Assembly: GCA_945882615.1 (NCBI GenBank)
Contig: CAMCWK010000003.1
Coordinates: 62,001 to 126,000 of the forward strand
Direction: 5' to 3'
Length of the DNA: 64,000 nucleotides
From: Rhizobium sp. Q54
GTDB taxonomy: Bacteria; Pseudomonadota; Alphaproteobacteria; Micropepsales; Micropepsaceae
Shown here piece after piece: positions 15,075 through 24,678 of this stretch (its first letter is position 1; each line of letters opens with the position of its first letter). A program made the position numbers and the translations under genes. Under the pieces are notes generated by a model, which made no database searches, had not been told where the DNA came from, and saw only the letters and a program-made list of their open reading frames with translations.

Positions 15075-17579
15075 TTAAGAGTGGCCCGCTGCGCCGGTAC
15101 GACGGCGGCTGGCGTGCTGGAAATAGGCATCGGCAATGGCGTCGGACAGCAGCGCCGCATCGAAATGGATCGATTCGGTCAGTTCGATCAGGCCCGGGCG
15201 GCGGCCGCTTTCGCAAAAGGCCAATCGTGCCGGATGGGCATTGGTAACCTCGGCGCGCATCTCATGAGCGATGGTGCGCGGCATGTCGCTGCGCTGGGCC
15301 AGGGTGATGCGCGGCAGTTCGCGCAAATGGCTTTCGATGGCCGCCAGCTGAAAGGCGCAGGAACGCGGATTGTGCTCGTCCAGCAGCAGAAGATCGACGA
15401 AGGGCACCAGCTGAAACACGTTGAGATAGCGCGAGCGATAGGTCATGGCGCTGTCGGCGATCTCCAGCACGATGCGCAGGTGTTCCGTCTCGCGCACGTC
15501 GGCCTCTCCCACCGTCTGGCGTACCAGCCAGGCCAGGTGCTGGGCGCGCTCCAGCCGCCGGCCCAGATCCATGAACAGCCAGTTGGGTCCGCGCGTCATA
15601 TTCTCCGCCGACAGGCCCGACAGGGCAGCGGCGCGGCGCACCAATGCGTCGAGATAAAAGCGCGCCGCCGGCGCTTCGAACGGGGCATCTGGCGGGGGCA
15701 ATTCCTCCTGGGCGGTGAGGGCGTGAATGGTGCGCCAGGTGTCCAGCGACAGCCGGTCGCGCACCGACCAGGCGGTCTGTTCCACCCGCAGCAGCAATCT
15801 TTGCAGGCCGCGGCTGACCTTGTTGCCATAGATCAGCAGCTGCATTTCGGCGGTCAGCTCGGCTTCGCCGGCGATTTCCTCGATCGGGGTATCGCTGGCC
15901 TGGCTGAAGGGGATCAGGAGTTTGCGCGCCACTTCCAGCGCACCGGCCGGCTCGTCATTCAGCCGTCCCGCCACGGCGCGCAGGATGCGCACAAAGTTTT
16001 CGGTGCGCTCGGCATAGCGGCCCAGCCAGAACAGATTGTCCATGGCGCGGCTGGGCGCGGATTCGCCCAGGTGCTTGATTTCCAGCGTTTTTCCGCCATT
16101 GGCCAGCAGGCTGAAATTGTCCACCGGCGCGGATGACAGCACCCAGGCGTCCTTGGACGAGGCGCCCGACTGCATGGAAAGGGCCCGCACCGTGTTATCG
16201 GCGGCGACGCGGGTCAGCCCGCCCGGCATCACCATCCAGCCATTGGGAGTCCAGGCGGCGAAGACGCGCAAGCTGACCGGCTTGGCGGAGAATTTCCCAT
16301 TCTCAAATACCGGCGCCATGCCCAGCGGGGAAATCTCCTGCAGCACGACATTCTCGCCGCGGCGGTTGATATGGGCGATGGCCCGCTCGCGCTCTTCCTT
16401 GCCAAGGTCCGCGCCCAGCCGGGCGCTGGAATTGCGCGAAAACAGCGGCCTTGCGTCAAAGGCGTCGCGCAGCATCGAACGGCCCAGCCGCGCCAGCGCC
16501 GCCTTGCGGCCCCATTCGGTGCCGCACCAGATGGTGGCGATGTCGGGAATCTTCAGCTCTTCGTCCAGCAGTGCATCGCACACCGCCGGAAGATACGCAT
16601 CCATGGCAGGCGATTCGATCACCCCGCCGCCCAGCGCATTGGCCATCACGACCCCGCCGGAGCGCACCGCTTCCACCAGACCGGGCACGCCCAGCGCGCT
16701 GTCGCCGCGAAACTCCAGCGGATCACAGAAATCGGAGTCCACCCGGCGGAAGATGCAGGCCACCTTTTCCAGGCCCGTCAGGGTCTTCAGGAACACCTGC
16801 CCATCGCGCACCGCCAGATCGTCGCCCTGCACCAGGGTCAGGCCGAGATAATGGGCGAGATAGACATGCTCGAAATAAGCTTCGTTATAGGGCCCCGGCG
16901 TCAACAGCACGGCGCGGTCGCGGCGCGAGCCGCCGAGATTGAGCACATTCTCCTTATAGGCGTTGAAGAAGGCGGCCAGCCGCGCGACTCTCAGGTCGCC
17001 GAAATTTTCCGGGAAGGTCTGCGCCACCACCAACCGGTTTTCCAGCGCATAGCCAAGGCCGCCCGGCGCGTCGGCGCGCGACGCCATGACTTTCCACGAT
17101 CCGTCCGGCCCGCGCGCCAGATCGGCGGAATACAGATGCACATGAACATTGTGCGCAGGCTTGGTGCCGCAAAGCGGACGCAGGAATTGCGGATGGCCGG
17201 TGACCAGATGCGGCGGCAGCACGCCTTCGCGCATCAGCCGTTGGGGGCCATAAAGATCGCGCAGCAGCAGGTCGGCCAGATGGGCGCGCTGGATCACCGC
17301 CGTTTCGATCGTGGCCCAGTCGCTGGCCGACAGGATGAAAGGCACGATGTCGAGCTGCCAGGGACGCGCATGACCGCCGCGATCGTCATAGACATTATAG
17401 GTAACGCCATTGTCCTGGACCGTGGCGCGCGCCGATGCCTGGCGGCGCTCGAATTCTTCCGGCGACAGGCCCGATAGAGTGCGGGCAAAGGCGCGCCAGT
17501 GCGGCCGCACCAGGCCTTCGCCATCGCGCAATTCGTCAAAGCGTGGTTCGAGCGCCACTTCCAACACGGTGCGAATCAA
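15075..17579 (-). CDS. Circularly permuted ATP-grasp protein fused to alpha-E domain
   Basis: An 834-residue protein made of two parts that are often separate genes. Residues 1 to about 490 are the circularly permuted ATP-grasp (formerly DUF404/407), with NVYDDRGG, LTPGPYNEAYFEHVYLA, CIFRRVDSDFCDPLEF and ALGGGVIESPAM as landmarks; this class is predicted to form amide bonds using ATP. From about 505 (SRAMDNLFWLGRYAERTENFVRILRA) the all-helical alpha-E domain (DUF403) runs to the C-terminus with EHLRIVLEIAD and YRSRYLNVFQ. The gene is between two transglutaminase genes (7-bp and 13-bp gaps). Context suggests ligation and hydrolysis of an isopeptide- or gamma-glutamyl-type product. The product is unknown. 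Confidence 0.9.
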   Translation of the reverse strand: MIRTVLEVALEPRFDELRDGEGLVRPHWRAFARTLSGLSPEEFERRQASARATVQDNGVTYNVYDDRGGHARPWQLDIVPFILSASDWATIETAVIQRAHLADLLLRDLYGPQRLMREGVLPPHLVTGHPQFLRPLCGTKPAHNVHVHLYSADLARGPDGSWKVMASRADAPGGLGYALENRLVVAQTFPENFGDLRVARLAAFFNAYKENVLNLGGSRRDRAVLLTPGPYNEAYFEHVYLAHYLGLTLVQGDDLAVRDGQVFLKTLTGLEKVACIFRRVDSDFCDPLEFRGDSALGVPGLVEAVRSGGVVMANALGGGVIESPAMDAYLPAVCDALLDEELKIPDIATIWCGTEWGRKAALARLGRSMLRDAFDARPLFSRNSSARLGADLGKEERERAIAHINRRGENVVLQEISPLGMAPVFENGKFSAKPVSLRVFAAWTPNGWMVMPGGLTRVAADNTVRALSMQSGASSKDAWVLSSAPVDNFSLLANGGKTLEIKHLGESAPSRAMDNLFWLGRYAERTENFVRILRAVAGRLNDEPAGALEVARKLLIPFSQASDTPIEEIAGEAELTAEMQLLIYGNKVSRGLQRLLLRVEQTAWSVRDRLSLDTWRTIHALTAQEELPPPDAPFEAPAARFYLDALVRRAAALSGLSAENMTRGPNWLFMDLGRRLERAQHLAWLVRQTVGEADVRETEHLRIVLEIADSAMTYRSRYLNVFQLVPFVDLLLLDEHNPRSCAFQLAAIESHLRELPRITLAQRSDMPRTIAHEMRAEVTNAHPARLAFCESGRRPGLIELTESIHFDAALLSDAIADAYFQHASRRRTGAAGHS

Positions 17580-17586
17580 TGCTCCC

Positions 17587-20500
17587 CTAACGTCTCAGGT
17601 CGAGAGTGTAGGGGAAATCCGGGCTGGCTTCCTCCCTGACGGGCTCGAACACGCCGCCGGTGAAACCAAACGGCTCGAAACGCGCCAATCGCCGGCCTTC
17701 GGCCTCATAGGCGTTGACCGGGAAAATCTCGAAGTTGCGCCCGCCGGGATGGGCGACATGATAGGTGCAGCCGCCCATCGAGCGTTTGCGCCAGCCATCC
17801 CAGATTTCCAGCACCAGCGGACCGTGCGCATCGATGGTGGGATGCAGGCCATGGGCGGGTTTCCAGGCCTTGAAGCGCACGCCCGCCACAGCCTCGCTCT
17901 GCGCCGTGGCGCGCAGGGGAACCTCGCGGCCATTGACCAGCACCTTGTGGCGGCCGGGGGTCAGGCCGCTGAGTTTGACTTCCAGGCGTTCGACGGACGA
18001 ATCAACATAGCGCACGGTGCCGCCGGGCGCGCCTTCCTCGGCCATCACATTCCAGGGCTCCAGGGCGGTGCGCACTTCCAGTCCGACGCCGTCATACTGC
18101 ACGGCGCCGATCTTGGGGAAACGGAAGTCCCAATGCGGGCGGTACCATTCGGCGTCAAAGCTGAAGCCGTGGGCGTTCATGTCGCCGATCACATCTTCCA
18201 GGTCGGTCCAGATGAAGTGCGGCAGCATGAAGCGGTCATGCAGGCCGGTGCCCCAGCGCACCAGATTGGACTGATAGGGCTCGCGCCAGAAGCGCGCGAT
18301 CAGGGCGCGCAGCAGCAGCGATTGCGCCAGACTCATTTCCGCGTGCGGCGGCATTTCAAAGCCGCGAAACTCCACCAGCCCAAGCCGGCCGGTGGGACCG
18401 TCGGGCGAATAGAGCTTGTCGATGCAGATCTCGGTGCGGTGGGTATTGCCCGTGGAGTCGGCCAGCAGGTTGCGGAACACCCGGTCCACCAGCCAGGGCG
18501 GAATGTTGGCCGCCGCGCGCGAGGGAATCTCGCTGAATGCGATCTCCAGTTCATACAGCGAGTCGTGCCGCGCTTCATCGATGCGCGGCGCCTGGCTGGT
18601 GGGGCCGATGAACAGGCCGGAGAACAGATAGGACAGCGCCGGATGGTTCTGCCAATAGGCGATGATGCTTTTCAGCATGTCGGGGCGGCGCAGGAAGGGC
18701 GAGTCCGGCGGCGTCTGCGCGCCTACCACGATATGATTGCCGCCGCCGGTGCCGGTGTGGCGCCCGTCCAGCAGGAATTTCTCGGTGGAAAGGCGGCAGG
18801 CGGCGGCTTCCTCATACAGTGCCCTGGTGATCTCAACCTGTTCGCGCCAATCCTTGGCGGGATGGATGTTGACCTCGATCACGCCGGGATCGGGCGTCAC
18901 CTTGATGACATTGACGTGCGGATCATAGGGCGGCGGATAGCCTTCGATATGCACCGCCACATCCAGCGCTTCGGCGCATTCCTCCACCGCTTGCAGCAGA
19001 GCGAAGTAATCCGCCGCGGCTGGCGTCGGCGGCATGAACACACACAACCGGCCATCGCGCGGTTCCACCGTCAAGGCGGTGCGCACCACCGGCTCGCTGG
19101 CCAGGTTGGTGATCTCGGTGTTGATGGCGCGGAATGGGCCTTCGGCCGGCGCGGCGCGGCCATTGCCATGTCCATTGGTGTAGCTTTGGCCGCTCTGGTC
19201 GCGCGGCTCCAGCGTATGGCGGGCGTCATCAAAGCTCGGCAGCGGCGCGAAAGGATCGGGCGGCGGCACGAAGCTGCGCTGTTGCGGCGGCACATAGGGC
19301 AGCGAATTCAGCGGCAGGCGAAAGCCGATGGCGCTGTCGCCGGGCAGCAGGAACAGATGGCCGCTGCGCGTGGTCCAGTGTTCGCTGATCCAGCTTCTGG
19401 TGCCTTTTTCCAACGGCAGAACGTAACCGACCGCATGGGACAGGCCGCGCTCGAACACCCGCGCCAGGCGGGCGCGCAGTTCGGGATCTTCCAGCTTGGA
19501 ATCGCGCGGGTTCACATTGGCGGCCAGGGCGCGCTCCTGCGCCAGGTGATGCCAGAAGTCTTCATAGGCGGGCAGGGCATAAGACGTATCCAGGCCCAGA
19601 CGACCCGCGATGGCATCGGTCAGCGCCTTGGCGTCGTCCAGCGTGGGCTGGTAATTCACATGCTCCGGCGCGACGCGCTCGGCGCTTTTCCACAAGGGCA
19701 CGCCATCGGTGCGCCAGTAGAGCGCGAAGGCCCAGCGCGGCAGGGATTCGCCCGGATACCATTTGCCCTGGCCGTAATGCAGCATGCCGCCCGGCGCGAA
19801 ACGGTCCCGCAGGCGGCGGATCAGCGTGTCGGCCAGCGCGCGCTTGGTCGGTCCGACGGCGGCGGTGTGCCATTCGGCATGGCTGCGATCATCGATGGAA
19901 ACGAAAGTGGGTTCGCCGCCCATGGTCAGCCGCACGTCATGGCTGTTCAGAACTTTATCGACGGCGTCGCCCAGCTTCTCGATCTCGGCCCATTGTTCTT
20001 CGCTATAGGGCTTGGTGACGCGCGGCGGTTCCTTGACCCGCGTCACGGTCATGTCGAAGTCGAACAGCACTTCGGCTTTTTCCACCGCGCCCGAGATCGG
20101 TGCGGCCTGGGTCGGATTGGCGGTACAGGCCAGCGGGATATGGCCTTCGCCGGCGAACAGGCCGGAGGTGGGATCAAGCCCGACCCAGCCGGCGCCCGGC
20201 AGATAGACTTCGCACCAGGCATGCAGGTCGGTGAAATCCACCTCGGTGCCCGAAGGGCCATCCAGCGATTTCACATCCGGCTTTAATTGAATCAGGTAGC
20301 CGCTGGCGAAACGCGCCGCCAGACCCAGATGGCGCAGCATCTGCACCAGCAGCCAGGCGCTGTCGCGGCAGGAGCCTGAACCTTTGCACAGGGTTTCCTC
20401 CGGCGTCTGGATGCCGGGCTCCATGCGGATCAGGTAGGAAATGTCGCGCGAGATCTGCGCATTGAGGTCGAAGATGAAATTGGTGGTCTGCTTTTTCTCG

Positions 20501-20907
20501 CGGCTGACCTTGGCAAGATAGGCGTCGAAGCTTTTGCCGATATTGCTGGGGCGCAGGTACGGCTCCAGCTCGGCCTTCAGGTCCGGCGCGTAAGTGAAGG
20601 GAAACTCCTCGGCCTCCGGCTCCAGGAAGAAGTCGAAGGGATTGATCACATTCATCTCGACCGTCAGGTCGACGCTGACGGTGAAGTGATCGGTCTTTTC
20701 CGGGAATACCACCCGCGCCAGCCAGTTCGACTGCGGGTCCTGCTGCCAGTTGAGGAAGTGTCCCTCGGGTTCGACCTTCAGACTGTAAGCCACGACCTTT
20801 GCGCGGGCGTGCGGCGCCGGGCGCAGACGGATGGTTTGCGCGCCCAGGTTGATGGGCCGGTCATAGCGGTAGCGGGTGACATGGCGCAGGGCGGCCTGGA
20901 TGCTCAT
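17587..20907 (-). CDS. Large transglutaminase / DUF2126 protein
   Basis: A 1106-residue cytoplasmic protein. It has an N-terminal transglutaminase beta-domain (RHVTRYRYDRPINLG), then a transglutaminase core with Cys180 (GSGSCRDSAW), His229 (DLHAWCEVY) and Asp245 (GLDPTSG). From about residue 300 a long DUF2126 region follows, beginning at RLTMGGEPTFVSIDD and including GGGNHIVVGA and TEICIDKLYSPDG. DUF2126 is found almost only in this setting and may be a second catalytic module. It is the first gene of the operon with the ATP-grasp/alpha-E and small transglutaminase genes. A zinc-ribbon metallopeptidase gene starts divergently 135 bp away. Both transglutaminase copies in the operon keep full triads, so both are probably active. 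Confidence 0.9.
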   Translation of the reverse strand: MSIQAALRHVTRYRYDRPINLGAQTIRLRPAPHARAKVVAYSLKVEPEGHFLNWQQDPQSNWLARVVFPEKTDHFTVSVDLTVEMNVINPFDFFLEPEAEEFPFTYAPDLKAELEPYLRPSNIGKSFDAYLAKVSREKKQTTNFIFDLNAQISRDISYLIRMEPGIQTPEETLCKGSGSCRDSAWLLVQMLRHLGLAARFASGYLIQLKPDVKSLDGPSGTEVDFTDLHAWCEVYLPGAGWVGLDPTSGLFAGEGHIPLACTANPTQAAPISGAVEKAEVLFDFDMTVTRVKEPPRVTKPYSEEQWAEIEKLGDAVDKVLNSHDVRLTMGGEPTFVSIDDRSHAEWHTAAVGPTKRALADTLIRRLRDRFAPGGMLHYGQGKWYPGESLPRWAFALYWRTDGVPLWKSAERVAPEHVNYQPTLDDAKALTDAIAGRLGLDTSYALPAYEDFWHHLAQERALAANVNPRDSKLEDPELRARLARVFERGLSHAVGYVLPLEKGTRSWISEHWTTRSGHLFLLPGDSAIGFRLPLNSLPYVPPQQRSFVPPPDPFAPLPSFDDARHTLEPRDQSGQSYTNGHGNGRAAPAEGPFRAINTEITNLASEPVVRTALTVEPRDGRLCVFMPPTPAAADYFALLQAVEECAEALDVAVHIEGYPPPYDPHVNVIKVTPDPGVIEVNIHPAKDWREQVEITRALYEEAAACRLSTEKFLLDGRHTGTGGGNHIVVGAQTPPDSPFLRRPDMLKSIIAYWQNHPALSYLFSGLFIGPTSQAPRIDEARHDSLYELEIAFSEIPSRAAANIPPWLVDRVFRNLLADSTGNTHRTEICIDKLYSPDGPTGRLGLVEFRGFEMPPHAEMSLAQSLLLRALIARFWREPYQSNLVRWGTGLHDRFMLPHFIWTDLEDVIGDMNAHGFSFDAEWYRPHWDFRFPKIGAVQYDGVGLEVRTALEPWNVMAEEGAPGGTVRYVDSSVERLEVKLSGLTPGRHKVLVNGREVPLRATAQSEAVAGVRFKAWKPAHGLHPTIDAHGPLVLEIWDGWRKRSMGGCTYHVAHPGGRNFEIFPVNAYEAEGRRLARFEPFGFTGGVFEPVREEASPDFPYTLDLRR

Positions 20908-21042
20908 GGGAAATCCGTTCTGGAAAAATAACTATGACGCAGTTGCGAAGAGGCGTCATCACGCCGCGCCGCCGCAGCAGCCATGTACTGGGAACTAGGT
21001 TAAAAACCCGGCGTTTCCCTTGCTAATCGCGGGGTCGCCGAC

Positions 21043-22122
21043 ATGAAATTGTTCAGCTGCCAAGGCTGTGGCCAGCTCCTGTATTTCGAGAATATCCGCT
21101 GCGAGAACTGCGGCCGGGCCTTGGGCTATATCTCTGATCTGACAGAGATTTCCGCGCTGGAGCCCAATGTCAATGGGGGCTGGACGGCGCTGGCCGCCCA
21201 GGGCGTTGCCTATAAATTTTGCAGAAATTACGAGGCCTATACCTGCAACTGGATGGTGCCGGCCGCCGGGACCGAGGATTTCTGCGCCGCCTGCCGTCAC
21301 AACAAGACCATTCCCGACCTTTCGGTCCCCGGCAACGCCATCCTGTGGGGCAAGATCGAGGTCGCCAAACACCGGCTGTTCTACTCCCTGTTGCGCCTGG
21401 GCCTGCCGCTGGAAAACCGCAACGACAATCCCGAGCACGGCCTGGCCTTCGAATTCCTCGCCGACATGCCCGAAACCCATGCCCAGGGCGTGATGACCGG
21501 CCATGACAATGGACTGATCACCCTGGCGCTGAAGGAAGCCGATGACGTCATGCGCGAAAAAGTGCGCGGAGAAATGGGCGAGCCCTATCGCACCCTGCTG
21601 GGCCACATGCGTCATGAAAGCGGTCATTATTTCTGGGACCGGCTGGTGGCGACGCAACCGGGCTGGCTGGACGCCTTCCGCGCCTTGTTCGGCGATGATC
21701 GGCTGGACTATGACCAGGCGCTGCAGAGACATTATAACGAAGGCGCGCCGGCGGGCTGGCAGGACGGCTATGTCAGCGTCTATGCCACCACCCATCCCTG
21801 GGAGGATTTCGCCGAAACCTGGGCGCACTATCTCCATATCGTGGACACGCTGGAAACGGCGGGTGCCTTCGGCCTGAAAGTGAAGCCGCGCCGGGCGCAG
21901 GGCGCGCTGGGCGCCAAGATCGATTTCGACCCTTACAAGGCCGTGCGCATGGACCAGTTGATCGATGCCTGGCTGCCGATCGAATTCGCCACCAACAGCC
22001 TGAACCGCAGCATGGGCCTGCTCGATCTCTATCCCTTTATGCTGACGCCGCAGGTGATCGAGAAGCTGGCCTTTGTCCATGCTTTGACGCATGAGCGCCA
22101 GGCATTACGCAAAGCGTCCTGA
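21043..22122 (+). CDS. Zinc-ribbon putative metallopeptidase (COG4307-type)
   Basis: A 359-residue cytoplasmic protein. Cys6/Cys9 and Cys20/Cys23 form an N-terminal zinc ribbon, and a second set (CRNYEAYTCNW, FCAACRHN) follows at 60-84. The zincin-type motif HESGH is at residues 191-195 (H191, E192, H195), with PWEDFAETWAHYLH further on supplying a likely third metal ligand. This matches the 'putative zinc-binding metallopeptidase' family, which genome comparisons repeatedly place beside the transglutaminase/ATP-grasp/alpha-E genes, as here. It is transcribed divergently from that operon. A processing or hydrolytic role on the operon's product is inferred. No signal peptide is visible. Confidence 0.85.
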   Translation: MKLFSCQGCGQLLYFENIRCENCGRALGYISDLTEISALEPNVNGGWTALAAQGVAYKFCRNYEAYTCNWMVPAAGTEDFCAACRHNKTIPDLSVPGNAILWGKIEVAKHRLFYSLLRLGLPLENRNDNPEHGLAFEFLADMPETHAQGVMTGHDNGLITLALKEADDVMREKVRGEMGEPYRTLLGHMRHESGHYFWDRLVATQPGWLDAFRALFGDDRLDYDQALQRHYNEGAPAGWQDGYVSVYATTHPWEDFAETWAHYLHIVDTLETAGAFGLKVKPRRAQGALGAKIDFDPYKAVRMDQLIDAWLPIEFATNSLNRSMGLLDLYPFMLTPQVIEKLAFVHALTHERQALRKAS

Positions 22123-22132
22123 CTCAATCCAA

Positions 22133-22236
22133 GCGCACGCAGGTCCGCCTCCCCCTCGTGCGCGTCAGCGCACAAGAGGGGGAGGTGATTTCAGCGTGCG
22201 AAGCGCAGCTTCGCGAAAGCTGAAATCGCAAGGGGG
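22133..22236. repeat. Intergenic palindromic repeat, family A, copy 2
   Basis: About 104 bp in the same orientation as copy 1 and close to identical (CGTGCGCGTCAGCGCACAAG core, GGGGGAGGTGATTTCAGC, then GCTGAAATCGCAAGGGGGT). It fills the gap between the convergent metallopeptidase and sensor kinase genes. The last bases abut the kinase stop. Confidence 0.85.
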
Positions 22237-23679
22237 TTAAGCGACAAAGTGCGCCAGCTCGCTATTGTCCTTGCGCGCGCGCGTGCGTACGCGGCTGGCC
22301 GGCAGATGCACGGTAACACGTGTGCCCTTGCCGACTTCGCTTTCCAGCGTGACGTGACCGCCATGGGCCTCGACCAGGCCCTTGACGATGGCCAGGCCCA
22401 GACCGGTGCCCTTGTCGGCGATGGCGACGTCATGCTTGCCCTGGCCGAAACTGTCAAACACATGCTGTTGGTCCTCCGGCGCGATGCCGACGCCGGTATC
22501 GCTGACGCCGAACACCATGCCGCCATCATTGCCCGCATGGGCGAAGGCAGTGACGCAACCTTCTTCCGGCGTGAATTTCACCGCATTGGACAGAAGGTTG
22601 AGCAGGATCTGCTTGATCGCCCGCTCATCGCCATAGACCATGTCCATGTCGGGATCGATGCCGTTTTCCAGTTTCGCATTGGCGTCCTTGGCGCGCCACT
22701 GCACCAGTTGCAGGGCATCATCGGCCACGCGGTGAAGGTCTATCGCGCCTTCTTCCAGTTTCCAGCGGCCAGCCTCGATCTTGGCAAGGTCCAGAATGTC
22801 GTTGATCAGCGCCAGCAGGTGATGGCCCGAGGAATTTATCAGCGCGGCATATTCGTAATTGCGCTCCGGCGCATCCTGGAACATCCGGGTGGAAATCACT
22901 TCGGAAAAGCCCAGTATCGCATTCAGCGGCGTGCGCAGTTCGTGGCTCATATTGGCGAGGAATTGCGACTTGGCCAGGCTGGCGGCTTCGGCGCGCTCGC
23001 GCCCCCGGTCGGATTCGATCTTGGACATCACCAGTTCGGCCAGCAGCGAATTGCGCTCTTCCACCAGAACGATCGACGCGCGGGCGCGGGTGTAATTCTG
23101 CTTGGTGATGTAGGCGATGTACCAGACGTAGAACGGCGTCACCATCGCCAGATAGACCGACTGGGCGCTGTGTTCCTGCAGCGGCACCAGCGCCATCACG
23201 GCCGCATAGACAAGGAAAGCCGGTATCGCCAGCTGGCGGCTGGCGCCGGCCACGGTGCCCTGCACCGTAAGCGTCGCGGCCAGCACAATGGCGATCAGCA
23301 TGTGGTTGAATTCATTATCCGGCACCCACAGGTACCAGCCCAGCGACGTCCAGTTGACGACAAAGAAAAGATTTGCGGCCGACGCGATCCATGTCCATCT
23401 GCGCGCGGCCTGGGGCGTCAGTTCACCTTCCGGAAAATACCGGATCATCAAAAGCTGGGCGCCAACGCCCAGCATCACATGCGCGTACCACACCGCCAGC
23501 CATAGCGGCGAAACCCATTGCGCGAACATCGCCGCCACAGCGAGGGCGAAGAGCGGCATGGTTTTGCGGTTGCTGTGCAGGCTCTCCAGCACGCCGCGCA
23601 GCAACGCGAGATTGATGCGGCTCTCGCGATGCGCTTCGGCTTCGGCGTCTGGCGCCCAGATGGGGTTGCTGGCGGTCAT
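22237..23679 (-). CDS. Membrane sensor histidine kinase (PleC/DivJ-like core)
   Basis: A 480-residue protein. About six hydrophobic segments lie between residues 42 and 190, followed by a coiled region (ILVEERNSLLAELVMSKIE-like) and a HisKA domain with the phosphoacceptor His246 in MSHELRTPLNAILGFSE. The ATPase domain has the N box (LLNLLSNAVKFTPE), G1 (VSDTGVGI) and G2 (KGTGLGLAIVKGL). The H-box and helices resemble alphaproteobacterial PleC/DivJ/PdhS kinases, which control cell-cycle regulator DivK, but no PAS domain is seen and no response regulator is adjacent. Partner unknown. Start ATG at 23679. The 206 bp upstream, shared with a divergent exported-protein gene, hold no other gene. Confidence 0.88.
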   Translation of the reverse strand: MTASNPIWAPDAEAEAHRESRINLALLRGVLESLHSNRKTMPLFALAVAAMFAQWVSPLWLAVWYAHVMLGVGAQLLMIRYFPEGELTPQAARRWTWIASAANLFFVVNWTSLGWYLWVPDNEFNHMLIAIVLAATLTVQGTVAGASRQLAIPAFLVYAAVMALVPLQEHSAQSVYLAMVTPFYVWYIAYITKQNYTRARASIVLVEERNSLLAELVMSKIESDRGRERAEAASLAKSQFLANMSHELRTPLNAILGFSEVISTRMFQDAPERNYEYAALINSSGHHLLALINDILDLAKIEAGRWKLEEGAIDLHRVADDALQLVQWRAKDANAKLENGIDPDMDMVYGDERAIKQILLNLLSNAVKFTPEEGCVTAFAHAGNDGGMVFGVSDTGVGIAPEDQQHVFDSFGQGKHDVAIADKGTGLGLAIVKGLVEAHGGHVTLESEVGKGTRVTVHLPASRVRTRARKDNSELAHFVA

Positions 23680-23885
23680 GAATATCCCGGTGATCGGGAC
23701 ATTCTGGGCGGCCAGACGTTAAAACCGGCTTTGCGCGCCGGAACTTTTCTAAAAACTGCCCTCAAAAATTAACCAGAAAAGCAGTCCCCGCTCGCGCTGA
23801 GGACTGTCCCAGTTTAGAACGTCCCATATCGAGACACGCGATCGCATGCCCCGCGACACGCTTTCAAGGTTTGAAGGAGAGTGCG

Positions 23886-24491
23886 ATGAGGGTAAGTGTT
23901 GTTACGGCCGTCTTTTTGCTGACCAGCGCGTTGGTTTCCGTCACCGGTCTGGCTGCCATCGGTCCTGCCCAGGCCCATACCAGCAAAGTCACCTGCATCT
24001 GCGAGGACGGCCAAAAAGCCAAGGCCAAGCCGGCCAAGCGTAGCGCCGTCCGCAAGCAGGTGCGCCGCGTGGCGTCCCGGCCGGCGATGCGCCAGAGCGG
24101 CGGCTACTATGATTACGGATCCGCCGGCGCCTATCGCAGCGAATGGCATGGCGAATGGCGCGTGGCGCCCGACATGGGCCCGGCCGCCTATGGCCCGCCC
24201 CCCGGCGGCTATTACGAGCAGGGCGCGGAATATGGTGCGGCGCCGGAAGGCTATTACGATGAGACGGCCGGTCTGCAGGTTGACCGCGGCGGCTGGAGCG
24301 GCGGCGTCGGCGGCGATCCCGAAGGCGGCGGCGGTGGTGGCGGCGGCTTCGGCCAGATCCACTTCGGCCAGGGCGGAAACCAGGAAAACGGCCCGACCTA
24401 CAACAACTACAATCAGAGCTTTCAGTACAATCCCAGCCAGGCCGCACCCTTCCGTCCGCGTCTGATGGGCGGGTTCGCTCCCACTAAGTAA
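23886..24491 (+). CDS. Exported Gly/Tyr-rich protein of unknown function
   Basis: A 201-residue protein. ATG at 23886 follows a perfect AAGGAGA with a five-base spacer and opens a signal peptide (VVTAVFLLTSALVSVTG, cleavage near AQAH). The first mature residues hold a CICEDG pair and a basic Lys/Arg stretch. The remainder is low complexity, rich in Gly, Tyr, Pro and Gln (GGYYDYGSAGAY, GGGGGGGFGQ) and ends with NNYNQSFQYNPSQ. It was not recognised as a known family. Composition suggests a disordered surface or envelope protein. Followed directly by repeat copy A3. Confidence 0.7.
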   Translation: MRVSVVTAVFLLTSALVSVTGLAAIGPAQAHTSKVTCICEDGQKAKAKPAKRSAVRKQVRRVASRPAMRQSGGYYDYGSAGAYRSEWHGEWRVAPDMGPAAYGPPPGGYYEQGAEYGAAPEGYYDETAGLQVDRGGWSGGVGGDPEGGGGGGGGFGQIHFGQGGNQENGPTYNNYNQSFQYNPSQAAPFRPRLMGGFAPTK

Positions 24492-24591
24492 CCCCCTCCG
24501 GTTTCAGCTTTCGCGCAGCTTCGCTGCGCACGCTGAAACCACCTCCCCCTTGCCGCGGCTATCGCCGCGAAGGGGGAGGCGGGGCTGGGCT
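24490..24591. repeat. Intergenic palindromic repeat, family A, copy 3 (inverted)
   Basis: Opposite orientation to copies 1 and 2: ACCCCCTCCGGTTTCAGC, a GCGCAGCTTCGCTGCGC hairpin, GCTGAAACCACCTCCCCC, then a variant centre (CCGCGGCTATCGCCGCG) and GGGGGAGGCGGGG. It lies between convergent genes. Confidence 0.8.
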
Positions 24592-24678
24592 CGGGGATAG
24601 AATAAGAGATTCAAAGTTTGCCCCAACGCGTTGCGTGGCTTTCGCCGCGTGGCGCGTATGGGCTTTGTAGCGATGCGA

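Noticed and set aside
17410-20286. Very long open frame on the plus strand opposite the transglutaminase-DUF2126 gene
   Set aside because: It is antisense to a gene with complete catalytic motifs, has no recognisable domain and arises from GC-rich codon structure.
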